A stretch of DNA of 64,000 nt. Source: Streptomyces ferrugineus. GTDB taxonomy: Bacteria; Actinomycetota; Actinomycetes; Streptomycetales; Streptomycetaceae. Within the stretch, counting starts at the first letter, position 1, and each line of letters starts with the position of its first letter. The notes under the pieces are model-generated. The model saw nothing but the letters and a program-made list of their open reading frames with translations, was not told the DNA's origin and searched no databases. The stretch is from assembly GCF_015160855.1 (NCBI RefSeq), contig NZ_CP063373.1, forward strand, positions 7,068,001 through 7,132,000, given 5' to 3'. Both the position numbers and the translations under genes were made by a program. Positions 51,349 to 60,800 of this stretch are shown here, piece after piece.

Positions 51349-52494
51349 ATGACCCACACCCCGCGCTCCGTCCTCGTCATCGGGGGCGGCACCTCCGGGA
51401 ACAGCCTGGCCGTGCTGCTGCGCCGGGCCGGCATCGCCGTCGACCTCGTCGAGGTGAGCCCGGACTGGAAGGCCGCCGCCGGCTCCGGCATCACCCTTCA
51501 GGGCAACGCCCTGCGCGTGCTGCGCGAGGTCGGCGTCCTCGACGGCATCGAGAAGCACGGCTACGCCTCCGACGGCATCGGCATCCTCGCCCCCGACGGC
51601 ACCGTGATCGCCGCCCACGCGGACTTCCGGACCGGCGGCGAGGACCTGCCCGCCCACATCGGCATGCAGCGGTCCCGTCTCCAGCAGCTCCTCATCGACC
51701 GGGTGCGCGCCTCGGGCGCCGATGTCCGCCTCGGTGTCACGGCCACCGCCTTCCGGCAGGACGGCGCGGGCGTCGACGTCACCTTCTCGGACGGCACCGG
51801 CCGCCGCTACGACCTGGTCGTCGGCGCGGACGGACTGCACTCCGCGACCCGCGAGATGATCGGCATCACGGACCGGCCCGAGCCCACCGGCATGGCCATC
51901 TGGCGCGCCCCGGCGCCCCGGCCCGCCGGGGTCACCCGCACCGAGATGATCTACAGCGGCCGCTGCTTCGTCGCCGGGTACTGTCCGACCAGCGAGGACA
52001 CGGTGTACGCCTACCTCGTCGAGCGGGCCCGCGACCGGGCCGCGCTGGATCCGGACTCGTACGCCGACGAGATGCGGTCCCTCAGCGAGGGCTACGGCGG
52101 GGCGTGGGAGGAGATCCGCGCCTCGTTCACCGATCCGAAGGTCGTCAACCACACCTGTTTCGACCGGCATCTGGTGGAGGGCGCCTGGCACCGCGGCCGG
52201 GTGGTGCTGGTCGGCGACGCCGCGCACTGCTGCCCGCCCACCCTCGCCCAGGGCGCCGCGATGTCCCTGGAGGACGTCCTGGTCCTCGCCGAGCTGCTGA
52301 CCGGCCGGGGCGAGTGGGACGAGCGGCTGCTCACCGACTACCACGCCCGGCGGCTGCCCCGGGTGCGCATGGTCATCGACGTCTCCGTGCAGATCGGCCG
52401 GTGGCTGCTGGACCGGGCGCCCGACGAGGAGCGCGGCAGGGACGTGGCCGCGCTGATGGGCCGCACCATGAGCGCGCTCAGGGAACTCCCGTGA
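51349..52494 (+). CDS. FAD-dependent aromatic monooxygenase
   Basis: The 381-residue group A flavoprotein hydroxylase has the GxGxxG motif near the N-terminus (VIGGGTSGNSLAVLLRRAGI), the DG motif VGADGLHSATRE and the GD motif GDAAHCCPPTLAQGAAMSLEDV. Such enzymes hydroxylate aromatic or heteroaromatic rings with NAD(P)H and O2. The ATG is at 51349. The TGA overlaps the GTG of the amidohydrolase gene. It would prepare a ring for cleavage by the VOC-type dioxygenase encoded downstream. Confidence 0.92.
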   Translation: MTHTPRSVLVIGGGTSGNSLAVLLRRAGIAVDLVEVSPDWKAAAGSGITLQGNALRVLREVGVLDGIEKHGYASDGIGILAPDGTVIAAHADFRTGGEDLPAHIGMQRSRLQQLLIDRVRASGADVRLGVTATAFRQDGAGVDVTFSDGTGRRYDLVVGADGLHSATREMIGITDRPEPTGMAIWRAPAPRPAGVTRTEMIYSGRCFVAGYCPTSEDTVYAYLVERARDRAALDPDSYADEMRSLSEGYGGAWEEIRASFTDPKVVNHTCFDRHLVEGAWHRGRVVLVGDAAHCCPPTLAQGAAMSLEDVLVLAELLTGRGEWDERLLTDYHARRLPRVRMVIDVSVQIGRWLLDRAPDEERGRDVAALMGRTMSALRELP

Positions 52495-53519
52495 CCGGCC
52501 CCCTGCCGTCGGCGCCGACGATCGACGTGCACGCCCATCTCCTGCTGCCGGAGGTCGAGGAGGCCGTCGCCGGGCACCCCGCTCTCGCCGAGGCCCGGCG
52601 TCTCGACGCCCGCCGCAACGGCCCGGCGGCGCTCGCGGTGAACGGTCCGATGGTGGGGGCGCGGGTGCCGAGGCTGACGGACGTGGAGAGGCGGCTGGCG
52701 GCCATGGACGAGGCCGGTGTGGACGTACAGCTGGTCAGCCCCTCGCCGAACCACTACCACTACTGGGCCGGGCCCCGACTGGCCGACAGGATCTGCCGGG
52801 CGGCGAACGAGGGCACCGCCGCGCACTGCGCCAAGGCCCCCGACCGGCTGTACGGCCTCGGTCTGGTCCCACTCCAGCACCCCGGCCTCGCGGTCGCGCT
52901 GCTCGACCACGCGCTGGACCAGGGGCTGAGGGGAGTCGAGATCTCCTCGCACGCCCCGGGGCCGGGCGGGGCACGGGACGTGGAGCTCTCCGACCCGCGC
53001 CTCGCACCCTTCTGGGCACGCGCGCAGGAGACGGGTTGCCTCGTCTTCCTGCACCCGTTCGGCTGCACCCTCGACGAGCGGCTGGACCGGTGGTACCTGT
53101 CCAACACCGTCGGCCAGCCCACCGAGAACGCCGTCGCCCTCTCCCATCTGATCTTCTCCGGAGCCCTGGACCGCCACCCGGGACTGAAGCTGATCGCGGC
53201 GCACGGGGGCGGCTATCTGCCCACCCACATCGGCCGCTCCGACCACGCCTGGCGGGCCCGCCCCGACGCGCGGGTCTGCGGACGGGAACCCAGCAGCTAT
53301 CTGGGACAGCTGTACTTCGACTCCCTCGTCCACGACCCGTACGTCCTGCGGGAGTTGGTCCGCGCCGCCGGCGCCGACCGGGTCCTGCTCGGCTCCGACT
53401 TCCCCTTCGACATGGGCACCGACGATCCGCTGGGCGCGCTGCGCGCGGCCGGTCTGCCCGACCACGACTTCCACGCGGTGCGGGGCGGCAATGCCGCCGC
53501 CCTGCTGAACCTCGTCTGA
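52491..53519 (+). CDS. Amidohydrolase-2 (ACMSD-like) decarboxylase/hydrolase
   Basis: The 342-residue TIM-barrel metal enzyme begins with the metal pair DVHAHLL and continues with HPFGC, AHGGGYLPTHIGR and GSDFPFDMGTDDP, the order of the ACMSD/amidohydrolase-2 family. Relatives decarboxylate aminocarboxymuconate semialdehyde, resorcylate or other ring-derived acids. GTG 52491 overlaps the preceding stop. It lies between the monooxygenase and the extradiol-type gene in the operon. Confidence 0.9.
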   Translation: MTGPLPSAPTIDVHAHLLLPEVEEAVAGHPALAEARRLDARRNGPAALAVNGPMVGARVPRLTDVERRLAAMDEAGVDVQLVSPSPNHYHYWAGPRLADRICRAANEGTAAHCAKAPDRLYGLGLVPLQHPGLAVALLDHALDQGLRGVEISSHAPGPGGARDVELSDPRLAPFWARAQETGCLVFLHPFGCTLDERLDRWYLSNTVGQPTENAVALSHLIFSGALDRHPGLKLIAAHGGGYLPTHIGRSDHAWRARPDARVCGREPSSYLGQLYFDSLVHDPYVLRELVRAAGADRVLLGSDFPFDMGTDDPLGALRAAGLPDHDFHAVRGGNAAALLNLV

Positions 53520-53532
53520 GGAGGAACCCCCC

Positions 53533-54471
53533 ATGACCGACCGCCCGCTCACCCACCTGCGGCACGTCGACCTCGCCGTACCCGACTACGACAGGCAACT
53601 CGACTTCTACGCCGGCGTCTGGGGCCTGACCAAGGTCGCCGAGGACTCCGGGATCTCCTTCCTCGCCGCCGAGGGCAGCCCGGAGCAGTACGTCGTACGG
53701 CTGCGCAAGGCCGACGAGAAGCGCCTCGACCTGGTCTCCTACGGAGCGGGCAGCGCGGCCGACGTGGACGCGCTCGCCGAGCGACTGCTGTCCCGGGACG
53801 TGCGGTTGATCTCCCAGCCTGGCAAGGTCGACACCCCCGGCGGCGGCTACGGCTTCCGCTTCTTCGACGGCGACGGCCGCACCGTCGAGGTCTCCGCCGA
53901 TGTCGAGGCCCGGCGGCACCGCCGTGTCGAGGAGAAGGAGTCGATCCCGGTCCGTCTGTCGCACGTGGTGCTCAACTCCCCGGACCTGAACCGGACCCGC
54001 GCGTGGTACGAGACCCACCTGGGCTTCCGTCTCTCCGACACGCTCAGCTCGCCGCACATGGGCGAGGTCATGCACTTCATGCGGATCAGCAACCAGCACC
54101 ATTCGATGGCCATCGCGCAGGGCCCGCACACCTCCCTGCACCACGTCTCGTTCGAGATGCGCGGACTGGACGAGTACATGCGCGGCTCCGGGCGGGTGAT
54201 GCGGGCCGGCGTGCGCAAGATCTGGGGCCCGGGACGGCACATGGCGGGCGACAACACCTTCACGTACTTCCTCGACCCGCACGGCAACACCGTCGAGTAC
54301 ACCACCGAGCTGGAGGAGCTGGACGAGGACACCTGGCACCCGCACGTCTACGACTTCTCCCGGCCCGAGGTCACCGACCAGTGGGGCACGGCGAACCCGA
54401 TGAACGAGCTGGTCGCCAAGGAGTCGTTCAACGATGTCGACCGCGGCTGCTTCGTCGCCCCGCCGGTGTAG
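53533..54471 (+). CDS. VOC-family extradiol ring-cleavage dioxygenase-like protein
   Basis: The 312-residue protein has two vicinal-oxygen-chelate domains (about 8-125 and 140-285). In the second, the candidate Fe(II) ligands are His in LSHVVLNSPDL, His in LHHVSFEMRGLDEYM and Glu in NTVEYTTELEEL, the layout of type I extradiol dioxygenases such as 2,3-dihydroxybiphenyl dioxygenase. ATG 53533 follows GAGGA. It would cleave a catechol-type intermediate, whose product could go to the FAH proteins. The substrate is not deducible. Confidence 0.88.
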   Translation: MTDRPLTHLRHVDLAVPDYDRQLDFYAGVWGLTKVAEDSGISFLAAEGSPEQYVVRLRKADEKRLDLVSYGAGSAADVDALAERLLSRDVRLISQPGKVDTPGGGYGFRFFDGDGRTVEVSADVEARRHRRVEEKESIPVRLSHVVLNSPDLNRTRAWYETHLGFRLSDTLSSPHMGEVMHFMRISNQHHSMAIAQGPHTSLHHVSFEMRGLDEYMRGSGRVMRAGVRKIWGPGRHMAGDNTFTYFLDPHGNTVEYTTELEELDEDTWHPHVYDFSRPEVTDQWGTANPMNELVAKESFNDVDRGCFVAPPV

Positions 54472-54481
54472 GGGCGCCGTC

Positions 54482-55417
54482 ATGCGTATCGCCACTTACC
54501 GGTACGAGGGGCGCCGCCACTGCGGGATCGTGGACGGCACCGTCGTGCGGGCCCTGCCCGACGGCACCTCCCCCCTCGACGCCGTCGGCACCGCTCCGGT
54601 GGCAGATCCCGTCCCGCTGTCGGACGTACGCCTGCTGCCGCCGCTGGAGCCGCCGACCGTCCGGGACTTCGTCACCTTCGAGGAGCACGTGGAGGGCGTA
54701 CGGCGCTCCGTGGACGGCACTTCCGGGGTGCCGGAGCGGTGGTACGCGGCGCCGACGTTCTACTTCACCAACCCCTACGCGGTGTACGGCCCGCACGACG
54801 ACATCCCGATGCCGCCGGGGTCGGCCGTGCTCGACTTCGAACTCGAGGTCGCCGCGGTGATCGGCCGTGCGGGCCGTGACCTCACCCCCGAGCAGGCCCG
54901 CGACCACATCGTCGGCTACACCGTCCTCAACGACTGGTCCGCCCGTGACCTGCAGTCGGCGGAGATGAAGGTGGGCCTCGGCCCGTGCAAGGGCAAGGAC
55001 ACCGCGACCACGCTCGGCCCGTACCTGGTCACCGCCGACGAGCTGGAGCACTACCGCGACGCCGACGGCTTCCTGCGGCTGGCGCTGACCGCCGAGGTCA
55101 ACGGCGAGGTGGTCGGGGAGGACCTGCTGTCCAACATGAGCTGGACGTTCGAGGAGATGGTCGCCTACGCCTCGCGCGGGACGTGGGTACGCCCCGGAGA
55201 CGTGCTGGGCTCCGGCACCTGCGGCAACGGCGGCTGTCTGGCGGAGCTGTGGGGCCTGCGCGGCAGACACGACCCGCCGCCGCTGCAGCCCGGCGACACG
55301 GTCACGCTCACCGTGGAGGGCATCGGTTCCGTGTCCAGCACCGTGGTCCCGGGTGTGGACCCGGTGCCCCTGCCGACGGGCCGTCGCCGCGACCGGGCGC
55401 GGCCGTGGGCGGTCTGA
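54482..55417 (+). CDS. Fumarylacetoacetate hydrolase-family protein, second of the operon
   Basis: The 311-residue FAH protein is clearly different from the first. It has PTFYFTNPYAVYGPHDDI, the metal region LDFELEVAAVIGRAGRDL, YTVLNDWSARDLQSAEM, KGKDTATTLGPYLV and GSGTCGNGGCLAE. It is of the 2-hydroxymuconate/acylpyruvate hydrolase type. ATG 54482 lies 10 bp after the VOC stop. It ends the operon and converges with a SpoIIE-type phosphatase gene. A pathway with two FAH enzymes suggests hydrolysis followed by isomerisation or decarboxylation. Confidence 0.9.
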   Translation: MRIATYRYEGRRHCGIVDGTVVRALPDGTSPLDAVGTAPVADPVPLSDVRLLPPLEPPTVRDFVTFEEHVEGVRRSVDGTSGVPERWYAAPTFYFTNPYAVYGPHDDIPMPPGSAVLDFELEVAAVIGRAGRDLTPEQARDHIVGYTVLNDWSARDLQSAEMKVGLGPCKGKDTATTLGPYLVTADELEHYRDADGFLRLALTAEVNGEVVGEDLLSNMSWTFEEMVAYASRGTWVRPGDVLGSGTCGNGGCLAELWGLRGRHDPPPLQPGDTVTLTVEGIGSVSSTVVPGVDPVPLPTGRRRDRARPWAV

Positions 55418-55459
55418 ATGCTCGGGTGGAGCGCGGACTCGTCGTACGCCACGGTGTGG

Positions 55460-55480
55460 CGTCGCCGCGGTCTGCGGCGA
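55460..55480. terminator. Hairpin between convergent genes
   Basis: The 8-bp stem GTCGCCGC/GCGGCGAC with a 5-nt loop, extendable outward with mismatches, is in the 137-bp convergent spacer. Probable bidirectional terminator. Confidence 0.5.
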
Positions 55481-55554
55481 CACACCGCACTCGCAGGCCG
55501 GCCACCGATCAGCCGTGTGGACGACGCAGCGGGTCGATACAGCCGGCGCCGGGG

Positions 55555-58026
55555 CTACGGGATCTCCTGCTCGGCCCAGATGATCTTTCCGCCGGCCGTG
55601 TAGCGGGCGCCCCAGCGGTGGGCGAGCTGGGCCACCAGGAACAGGCCCCGGCCGCCCTCGTCCATGCTCCGGGCGTGCCGCAGGCGTGGCGCGGTGCTGC
55701 TGGCGTCGGCGACCTCGCAGGTCAGTCGACAGTCGCGGAGCAGCCGTAGGCGGATGGGGGGTTCGGCGTAGCGGATGGCGTTGGTGACCAGTTCGCTGAC
55801 GATCAGCTCGGTCGTCATGGCCAGTTCGCCGAAGCCCCAATCCTGCGTCTGGCGGGTCGCCCGGGCGCGGACGTCGGCGACGGCCGCCGGGTCGACGGGC
55901 ACGTCCCACGACACGACGTTGTCGGTGCCCAGGGCGTGGGTGCGCGCCAACAGCAGGGCGATGTCGTCGGGCTGCGGCGCGGGCACCAGCTCGCGTACCG
56001 CGGTGGAGCACAGGGTGTCCAGGTCGAGGTCCCGCCGGGACAGCAGGTCGCCGAGCCGGGTCATGCCGTGCTCCATGTCGCGGTCGGCGGCGGCGACCAG
56101 GCCGTCGGTGTAGAGGCCGAGCAGGCTGTTCTCGGCGAGTTCGATCTCGCCGACCTCGAACGCCATCCCGCCGAGCCCCAGCGGCGGTCCGGGCGGGGGT
56201 TCGGGGAAGGAGACCTGTCCGTCGGGCGCGACTACGACCGGGGGCGGGTGTCCGGCGCGGGCCATCGTGCAGCGCCTGGTGACCGGGTCGTAGACGGCGT
56301 ACAGACAGGTCGCGCCGAGGAATCCGGTGGTGCCGCGGCGGGCCTGGTCCGCCGTCTCGTCCTCGGGGCGCTCCTCGCTGAGCCGGAGCACCAGGTCGTC
56401 GAGGTGGGCCAGCAGTTCGTCGGGCGGCATCTCCATGTCGGCGAGGGTCTGTACGGCGGTGCGCAGCCGGCCCATGGTCGCCGCGGCCGTGATGCCGTGC
56501 CCGACCACGTCGCCGACGACCAGGCCGACCCGGGCGCCGGACAGCGGGATCACGTCGAACCAGTCGCCGCCGACGCCTCCCGTCGGGTCCGCCGGCAGAT
56601 AGGAGGAGGCCACCTCGAGGGCCGTACCGCCCGACAGGGCATGCGGCAGCAGGCTGCGCTGGAGGGTGACCGCGGCCGTGTGCTCTCGGGTGTAGCGGCG
56701 GGCGTTGTCGACGCACAGCGCGGCACGGGCCACCAGTTCCTGGGCGACCAGGACGTCGTCGGGCTGGAAGGAGACGGGATTGAGCGAGCGGATGAACGTG
56801 GTGAGGCCGAGCGAGGTGTTGCGGGCCCGCATCGGCACCGAGATCAGGGAGTGCAGGCCGAACTCGCGCATGCTGGCCGCCCGCTCGGGCTGTTCGGTGA
56901 CCCACAGTTCGTCGGACGGGTCGAGGACCGGGATGAGGATCGGGTCGCCGTCGATGAGTAGATGCGCGCTGTGCGGCGGCGGCACGAAGTCCACCCGTTC
57001 CCCGACTCGCGCCACGGCCTCGGGGCAGCCCTCGCGCACCGAGCTCATGCCGGCCCGGCGCATCACCGGCTTGGCCGGGGCCGGGCCCGCGTCGGGCAGC
57101 CACGCCCCGTGGCCCTCGTTGCTGAGCACGGGCTCCAGCAGGTCCACGACGACGAAGTCCGCGAACCGGGGCACGGCGAAGTCGGCCAGCTCCTGCGCCG
57201 TCCACAGCACGTCCAGCGTGGTGCCGATGCGTGTCCCGGCCTCGTTGACCAGCGACAGCAGCTGGCGGGCGTTCCAACGCTCGGTGACGTCGGAGACCAT
57301 GTAGCAGACGCCGGTGATCGAGTTGTCGGCGGCCACGAGCGGGAAGAACGACGTCGAGTAGGCGTGCTGGCGGCGTGGGTCGGCCCAGCTCCAGCCCACG
57401 TATTCGTAGTCGGTGACCGGGACGCCGGTCTCCAGGACCTTGCGCATCAGGCCCTCGATGGTGTCCGCCTGCAGCCCGGGCAGCAGTTCGCTGAGCCGGC
57501 GGCCGAGGCGCTGCTCGCGGGGCACGCCGCCGAAGCGCTCCAGGGTGTCGTTGAGCCAGATGTAGCGCAGCTCGGTGTCCATCACGGCCATGCCGACCGG
57601 GGAGCGGGTCAGGAAGCCGTCGAGGACGGACTGGCCCACCTCCCACTGGCGCCGCTGCCCGCGCGCCGAGATCAGGAAGCACTCCTCGGCGCCGATGCGG
57701 AAGGACGCGGAGACCCGCAGGTCGACGTCGATCCGGTGGCCGTCGCGATGCCGTACGGGGATCTGGCCGCTCCACCCCATGCCGGCCCGGCAGCGCTCCG
57801 CGATCCCGGCCACCCGGACCGGGTCACCGGGCACCGCCAGCAGCCGGGCGGCGGAGGCGCCGACGATCTCCGACGCGCGCAGGCCGAGGAGTTCCTGCGC
57901 GGCCCGGGTCCAGCCGAGCACCACGCCCTGACCGGACACCACCGCCGCGGCGTCGCTGGACGCGTCGAAGGGGGCGCGCGGTTCTGCGAACGTGGGCGCG
58001 TCGGGCCTTTCTCGCGGAGCATCCAT
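55555..58026 (-). CDS. PAS-PAS-GAF-SpoIIE phosphatase with C-terminal anti-sigma kinase domain
   Basis: The 823-residue protein has, in order, two PAS domains (about 20-130 and 135-265), a GAF domain (about 275-450), a PP2C/SpoIIE phosphatase (about 465-690; GGDWFDVIPL, VGDVVGHGITAAATMG, LYTDGLVAA) and a C-terminal HATPase_c2 kinase-like domain (about 705-823; TTELIVSELVTNAIRYAE and GGRGLFLVAQLAHRWG). Such proteins combine an anti-sigma kinase and an anti-anti-sigma phosphatase in partner-switching control. ATG 58026 is divergent from a similar gene lacking the kinase domain; the two are paralogues. Confidence 0.92.
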   Translation of the reverse strand: MDAPRERPDAPTFAEPRAPFDASSDAAAVVSGQGVVLGWTRAAQELLGLRASEIVGASAARLLAVPGDPVRVAGIAERCRAGMGWSGQIPVRHRDGHRIDVDLRVSASFRIGAEECFLISARGQRRQWEVGQSVLDGFLTRSPVGMAVMDTELRYIWLNDTLERFGGVPREQRLGRRLSELLPGLQADTIEGLMRKVLETGVPVTDYEYVGWSWADPRRQHAYSTSFFPLVAADNSITGVCYMVSDVTERWNARQLLSLVNEAGTRIGTTLDVLWTAQELADFAVPRFADFVVVDLLEPVLSNEGHGAWLPDAGPAPAKPVMRRAGMSSVREGCPEAVARVGERVDFVPPPHSAHLLIDGDPILIPVLDPSDELWVTEQPERAASMREFGLHSLISVPMRARNTSLGLTTFIRSLNPVSFQPDDVLVAQELVARAALCVDNARRYTREHTAAVTLQRSLLPHALSGGTALEVASSYLPADPTGGVGGDWFDVIPLSGARVGLVVGDVVGHGITAAATMGRLRTAVQTLADMEMPPDELLAHLDDLVLRLSEERPEDETADQARRGTTGFLGATCLYAVYDPVTRRCTMARAGHPPPVVVAPDGQVSFPEPPPGPPLGLGGMAFEVGEIELAENSLLGLYTDGLVAAADRDMEHGMTRLGDLLSRRDLDLDTLCSTAVRELVPAPQPDDIALLLARTHALGTDNVVSWDVPVDPAAVADVRARATRQTQDWGFGELAMTTELIVSELVTNAIRYAEPPIRLRLLRDCRLTCEVADASSTAPRLRHARSMDEGGRGLFLVAQLAHRWGARYTAGGKIIWAEQEIP

Positions 58027-58223
58027 GGGTCCTCACGCAGCGTCCCTGAAGTCCCTCTACAGGACCATGTTCCTGCTAGTCCGCGCGATGTGCACGGGCC
58101 GGACGGCCCCGAAGCCGTTCCGGACGGGCCGCCGGGCGCGGCGGGCAGCGAGGTGCAGGTCGTCGCAGGCGTGGTACCCGGCTGTGAAGGCCGGCGGGCC
58201 CTGCCGGCCGCGGAGGAGCTGCG

Positions 58224-60293
58224 ATGACAGCCGAGTCCTTCCAGTCCGGCGGTGGCGGGTACGGCCCGGACCAGCCGCCCCGGCCGACCGGGCTGCTCGA
58301 TGTGCTGAGCGTGGCCGCGGTGGTCGTGGACGCGAGCGGGCGCGTGGTGTTCTGGACGCCGCAGGCCGAGGACCTCTTCGGATACACCGCCGAGGAGGCG
58401 CTGGGCACACCCGCGGCACGGCTGTTCATCCACCCCGAGCATCTGCCGGCCGTGGTGCAGCTGTTCACGGAGGTGCTGGAGACCGGCCGCAGCTGGGCCG
58501 GCACCTTCCCGGTGCGGCACAAGGACGGCAGCACCCGGCTGACGGAGTTCCGCAACATGCGCCTCCTCGACGACCTCGGGGACGTCTACGCCCTCGGCAT
58601 CGCCGCCGACCACTCCCTGCTGCAGCGGGTGGAGACCGATCTGGCGCTGTGCGAGCGGTTGATCAACCAGTCCCCGATCGGTCTCGCCCTCGTCGCCCCC
58701 GATCTGCACTTCCTGCTGGTCAACCCGGCCCTGGAGCGCATCGACGGCATCCCCGCCGAGGACCACGTGGGCCGCCCGCTGCGGGAGACCCTGTCGCTGC
58801 CCGACATCGACACCATCGAGTCCTGTCTGCGCCAGGTCCTCACCACCGGCACCCCGCTGCTCGACCAGTACCACGTGGGCCGCCCGCCCGCCGACCCCGA
58901 GCACGAGCACGCCTGGTCGCTGTCGTTCTACCGGCTGGAGGACCCCGGCGGGCGGGTCCTGGGCGCGGGCATCTCGTTCGTCGACGTCACCGAGCGGCAC
59001 CGCGCGGCCGCCGAGGCCGACCGGGCCCGACGGCGCCTGGCCCTGATCGCCGACGCCTCCACCCGGGTCGGCACCACGCTGGAGGTGGAGGCCACCGCGC
59101 ACGAGCTGGCGGAGGTCGCCGCACCGGAACTGGCCGACGTGGTCGCCGTGGACATACTGGACTCCGCGCTGGCGTGCCGGCGGATGCGCCGACCGGACAA
59201 CGGCCCGGAGCTGTTCCGCGCCCTCGCCCTCAAGGCGGCGCACCCCAGCGTGGCCCTGCGCGCCGCCGACCCGCCCGGTGACCTCGCGGCGTACGACGGG
59301 GACCGGCTGGTCACGCTGTGCGTGCACACCGGCCGGCCGGTGCTGGTGCGGCATGTCGGCGAGGACGATCTGCGGCGCATCGCCCGGGACGCCGAGGCCA
59401 TCTCGCTGTTGGCGCGGGCGGGCGTGCACTCGTATCTCGCGGTGCCGTTGATCGCGCACGGCGAGGTGCTGGGCGCGCTCGATCTCAAGCGGACGCGCAA
59501 TCCGGTGCCGTTCGACGAGGACGACGTCGTGCTGGCCGGTGAACTGGCCAGCCGGGCCGCGGTGGCCATCGACAACGCCCGCTGGTTCCAGAGCGTGCGC
59601 AACACCGCCCTCACCCTCCAGCGCAGCCTGCTGCCCGACCATCCGCCGCACCACACCGGCCTGGAGCTGGCCTCCCGCTACCAGCCGGCGCAGGCCACCA
59701 GCGAGGTCGGCGGCGACTGGTACGACGTGATTCCGCTGGAGGACGACAAGACCACGCTGGTCGTCGGCGACGTGATGGGCAACGGCATCGACGCCGCCGC
59801 CACCATGGGCCGGCTGCGCACCGCCACCTGCGCCTACGCCGACCTCGACCTCGCTCCGGGCGCCGTGCTCAGACACCTGGACAAGATCACCTGCGATCTG
59901 GAGCACTACATCGTCACCTGCCTGTACGCGGTGTTCGACCCGCACACCAGGCGCTGCCACATCGCCAACGCCGGCCATATGCCGCCCGCGCTGGCCCGCC
60001 CCGGGCACCCGCCGCGGCTGCTCGAACTGCCCGCGGGAGCGCCGCTCGGCGTCGGCGACATCACGTTCGGCACCACCACGGTCGACCTCCACCCCGGCGA
60101 TCTGCTGGTCCTGTACACCGACGGCCTCGTCGAGACGCGGCACCACCCCATCGACGACCGCCTGGACGCTCTCCTCGGCTTCCTGGACGAACCCGCCAGA
60201 CCCCTGGAGGAGACCTGCGACCTGCTCCTGTACGGCCTGCGCCATCCCGACGACCACGACGACGTCGCCCTGCTGGTCGCCCGGGTGCTGTAG
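58224..60293 (+). CDS. PAS-PAS-GAF-SpoIIE phosphatase
   Basis: The 689-residue protein has two PAS domains (about 25-140, 150-265), a GAF domain (about 275-450) and a C-terminal PP2C/SpoIIE domain (GGDWYDVIPLED, VGDVMGNGIDAAATMG, LYTDGLVETRHH). All Asp residues expected to bind Mn/Mg are visible. It ends without the HATPase domain of its divergent neighbour. Membrane segments are absent, so it senses a cytosolic signal and dephosphorylates an anti-anti-sigma protein. The ATG at 58224 is preceded by GGAGGAG. Confidence 0.92.
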   Translation: MTAESFQSGGGGYGPDQPPRPTGLLDVLSVAAVVVDASGRVVFWTPQAEDLFGYTAEEALGTPAARLFIHPEHLPAVVQLFTEVLETGRSWAGTFPVRHKDGSTRLTEFRNMRLLDDLGDVYALGIAADHSLLQRVETDLALCERLINQSPIGLALVAPDLHFLLVNPALERIDGIPAEDHVGRPLRETLSLPDIDTIESCLRQVLTTGTPLLDQYHVGRPPADPEHEHAWSLSFYRLEDPGGRVLGAGISFVDVTERHRAAAEADRARRRLALIADASTRVGTTLEVEATAHELAEVAAPELADVVAVDILDSALACRRMRRPDNGPELFRALALKAAHPSVALRAADPPGDLAAYDGDRLVTLCVHTGRPVLVRHVGEDDLRRIARDAEAISLLARAGVHSYLAVPLIAHGEVLGALDLKRTRNPVPFDEDDVVLAGELASRAAVAIDNARWFQSVRNTALTLQRSLLPDHPPHHTGLELASRYQPAQATSEVGGDWYDVIPLEDDKTTLVVGDVMGNGIDAAATMGRLRTATCAYADLDLAPGAVLRHLDKITCDLEHYIVTCLYAVFDPHTRRCHIANAGHMPPALARPGHPPRLLELPAGAPLGVGDITFGTTTVDLHPGDLLVLYTDGLVETRHHPIDDRLDALLGFLDEPARPLEETCDLLLYGLRHPDDHDDVALLVARVL

Positions 60294-60375
60294 GCGGCCG
60301 CGGACCTTTTCCGGCGGCCGACGCGGGCTGCCCTGTGGGCTGCTGTGGAGACTGGCGTCGGCCGGCTCTCCTCTG

Positions 60376-60545
60376 GCCTCGGGCCTCGGGCATCGGGCAT
60401 CGGGCCCGGGGCCTCGGGCCCGGGGCCTCGGGCTCGAGGCATCGGGCTCGAGGCATCGGGCTCGGGCTCGGGCTCGGGCCTCGGGCCTCGGGCCTCGGGC
60501 CTCGGGCTCAGGGCACTCGGCACTCGGCACTCGGCACTCGAGCCT
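60376..60545. repeat. Low-complexity tract of CGGGCNTC / CGGGCTC short repeats
   Basis: About 25 degenerate 6-7-base units (tcgggcc, tcgggca, tcgggct) are followed by four copies of actcggc-like 7-mers. It is non-coding, downstream of the SpoIIE gene, and is probably a slippage-prone spacer. Confidence 0.75.
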
Positions 60546-60628
60546 GCCGTGGGCGTGGCCCACCGGGCACCCGCCTGCCGCCGGGTCCGCCTGGCCTGCG
60601 GCCGATCCGCCTTGCCCGACCCCGGTCG

Positions 60629-60745
60629 CCCGACCTCCCGCCAAACCACCTCACCCACCCCCGCTCGCCCGACCTCCCGCCAAACCACCTCACCCGCCCC
60701 CGCTCGCCCGACCTCCCGCCAAACCACCTCACCCACCCCCGGTCG
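60629..60745. repeat. Three tandem copies of a 39-bp repeat
   Basis: Units begin at 60629, 60668 and 60707 and are nearly identical (core gacctcccgccaaaccacct). They lie 55 bp upstream of the IclR gene, at promoter distance, and could hold repeated regulator sites. Confidence 0.85.
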
Positions 60746-60800
60746 CCGGCGCACGCCGATCCGCCTTGCCCACACCAGTCGCCCGGCGCACGCTGGTCGT

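Noticed and set aside
60376..60745. CRISPR array
   Set aside because: Repeats are directly adjacent with no unique spacers and there are no cas genes in the window.
60345..60800. N-terminal extension of the IclR protein through the repeats
   Set aside because: The frame is open but encodes low-complexity Arg/Ser/Pro repeats; the IclR family begins close to the winged helix, consistent with ATG 60801.
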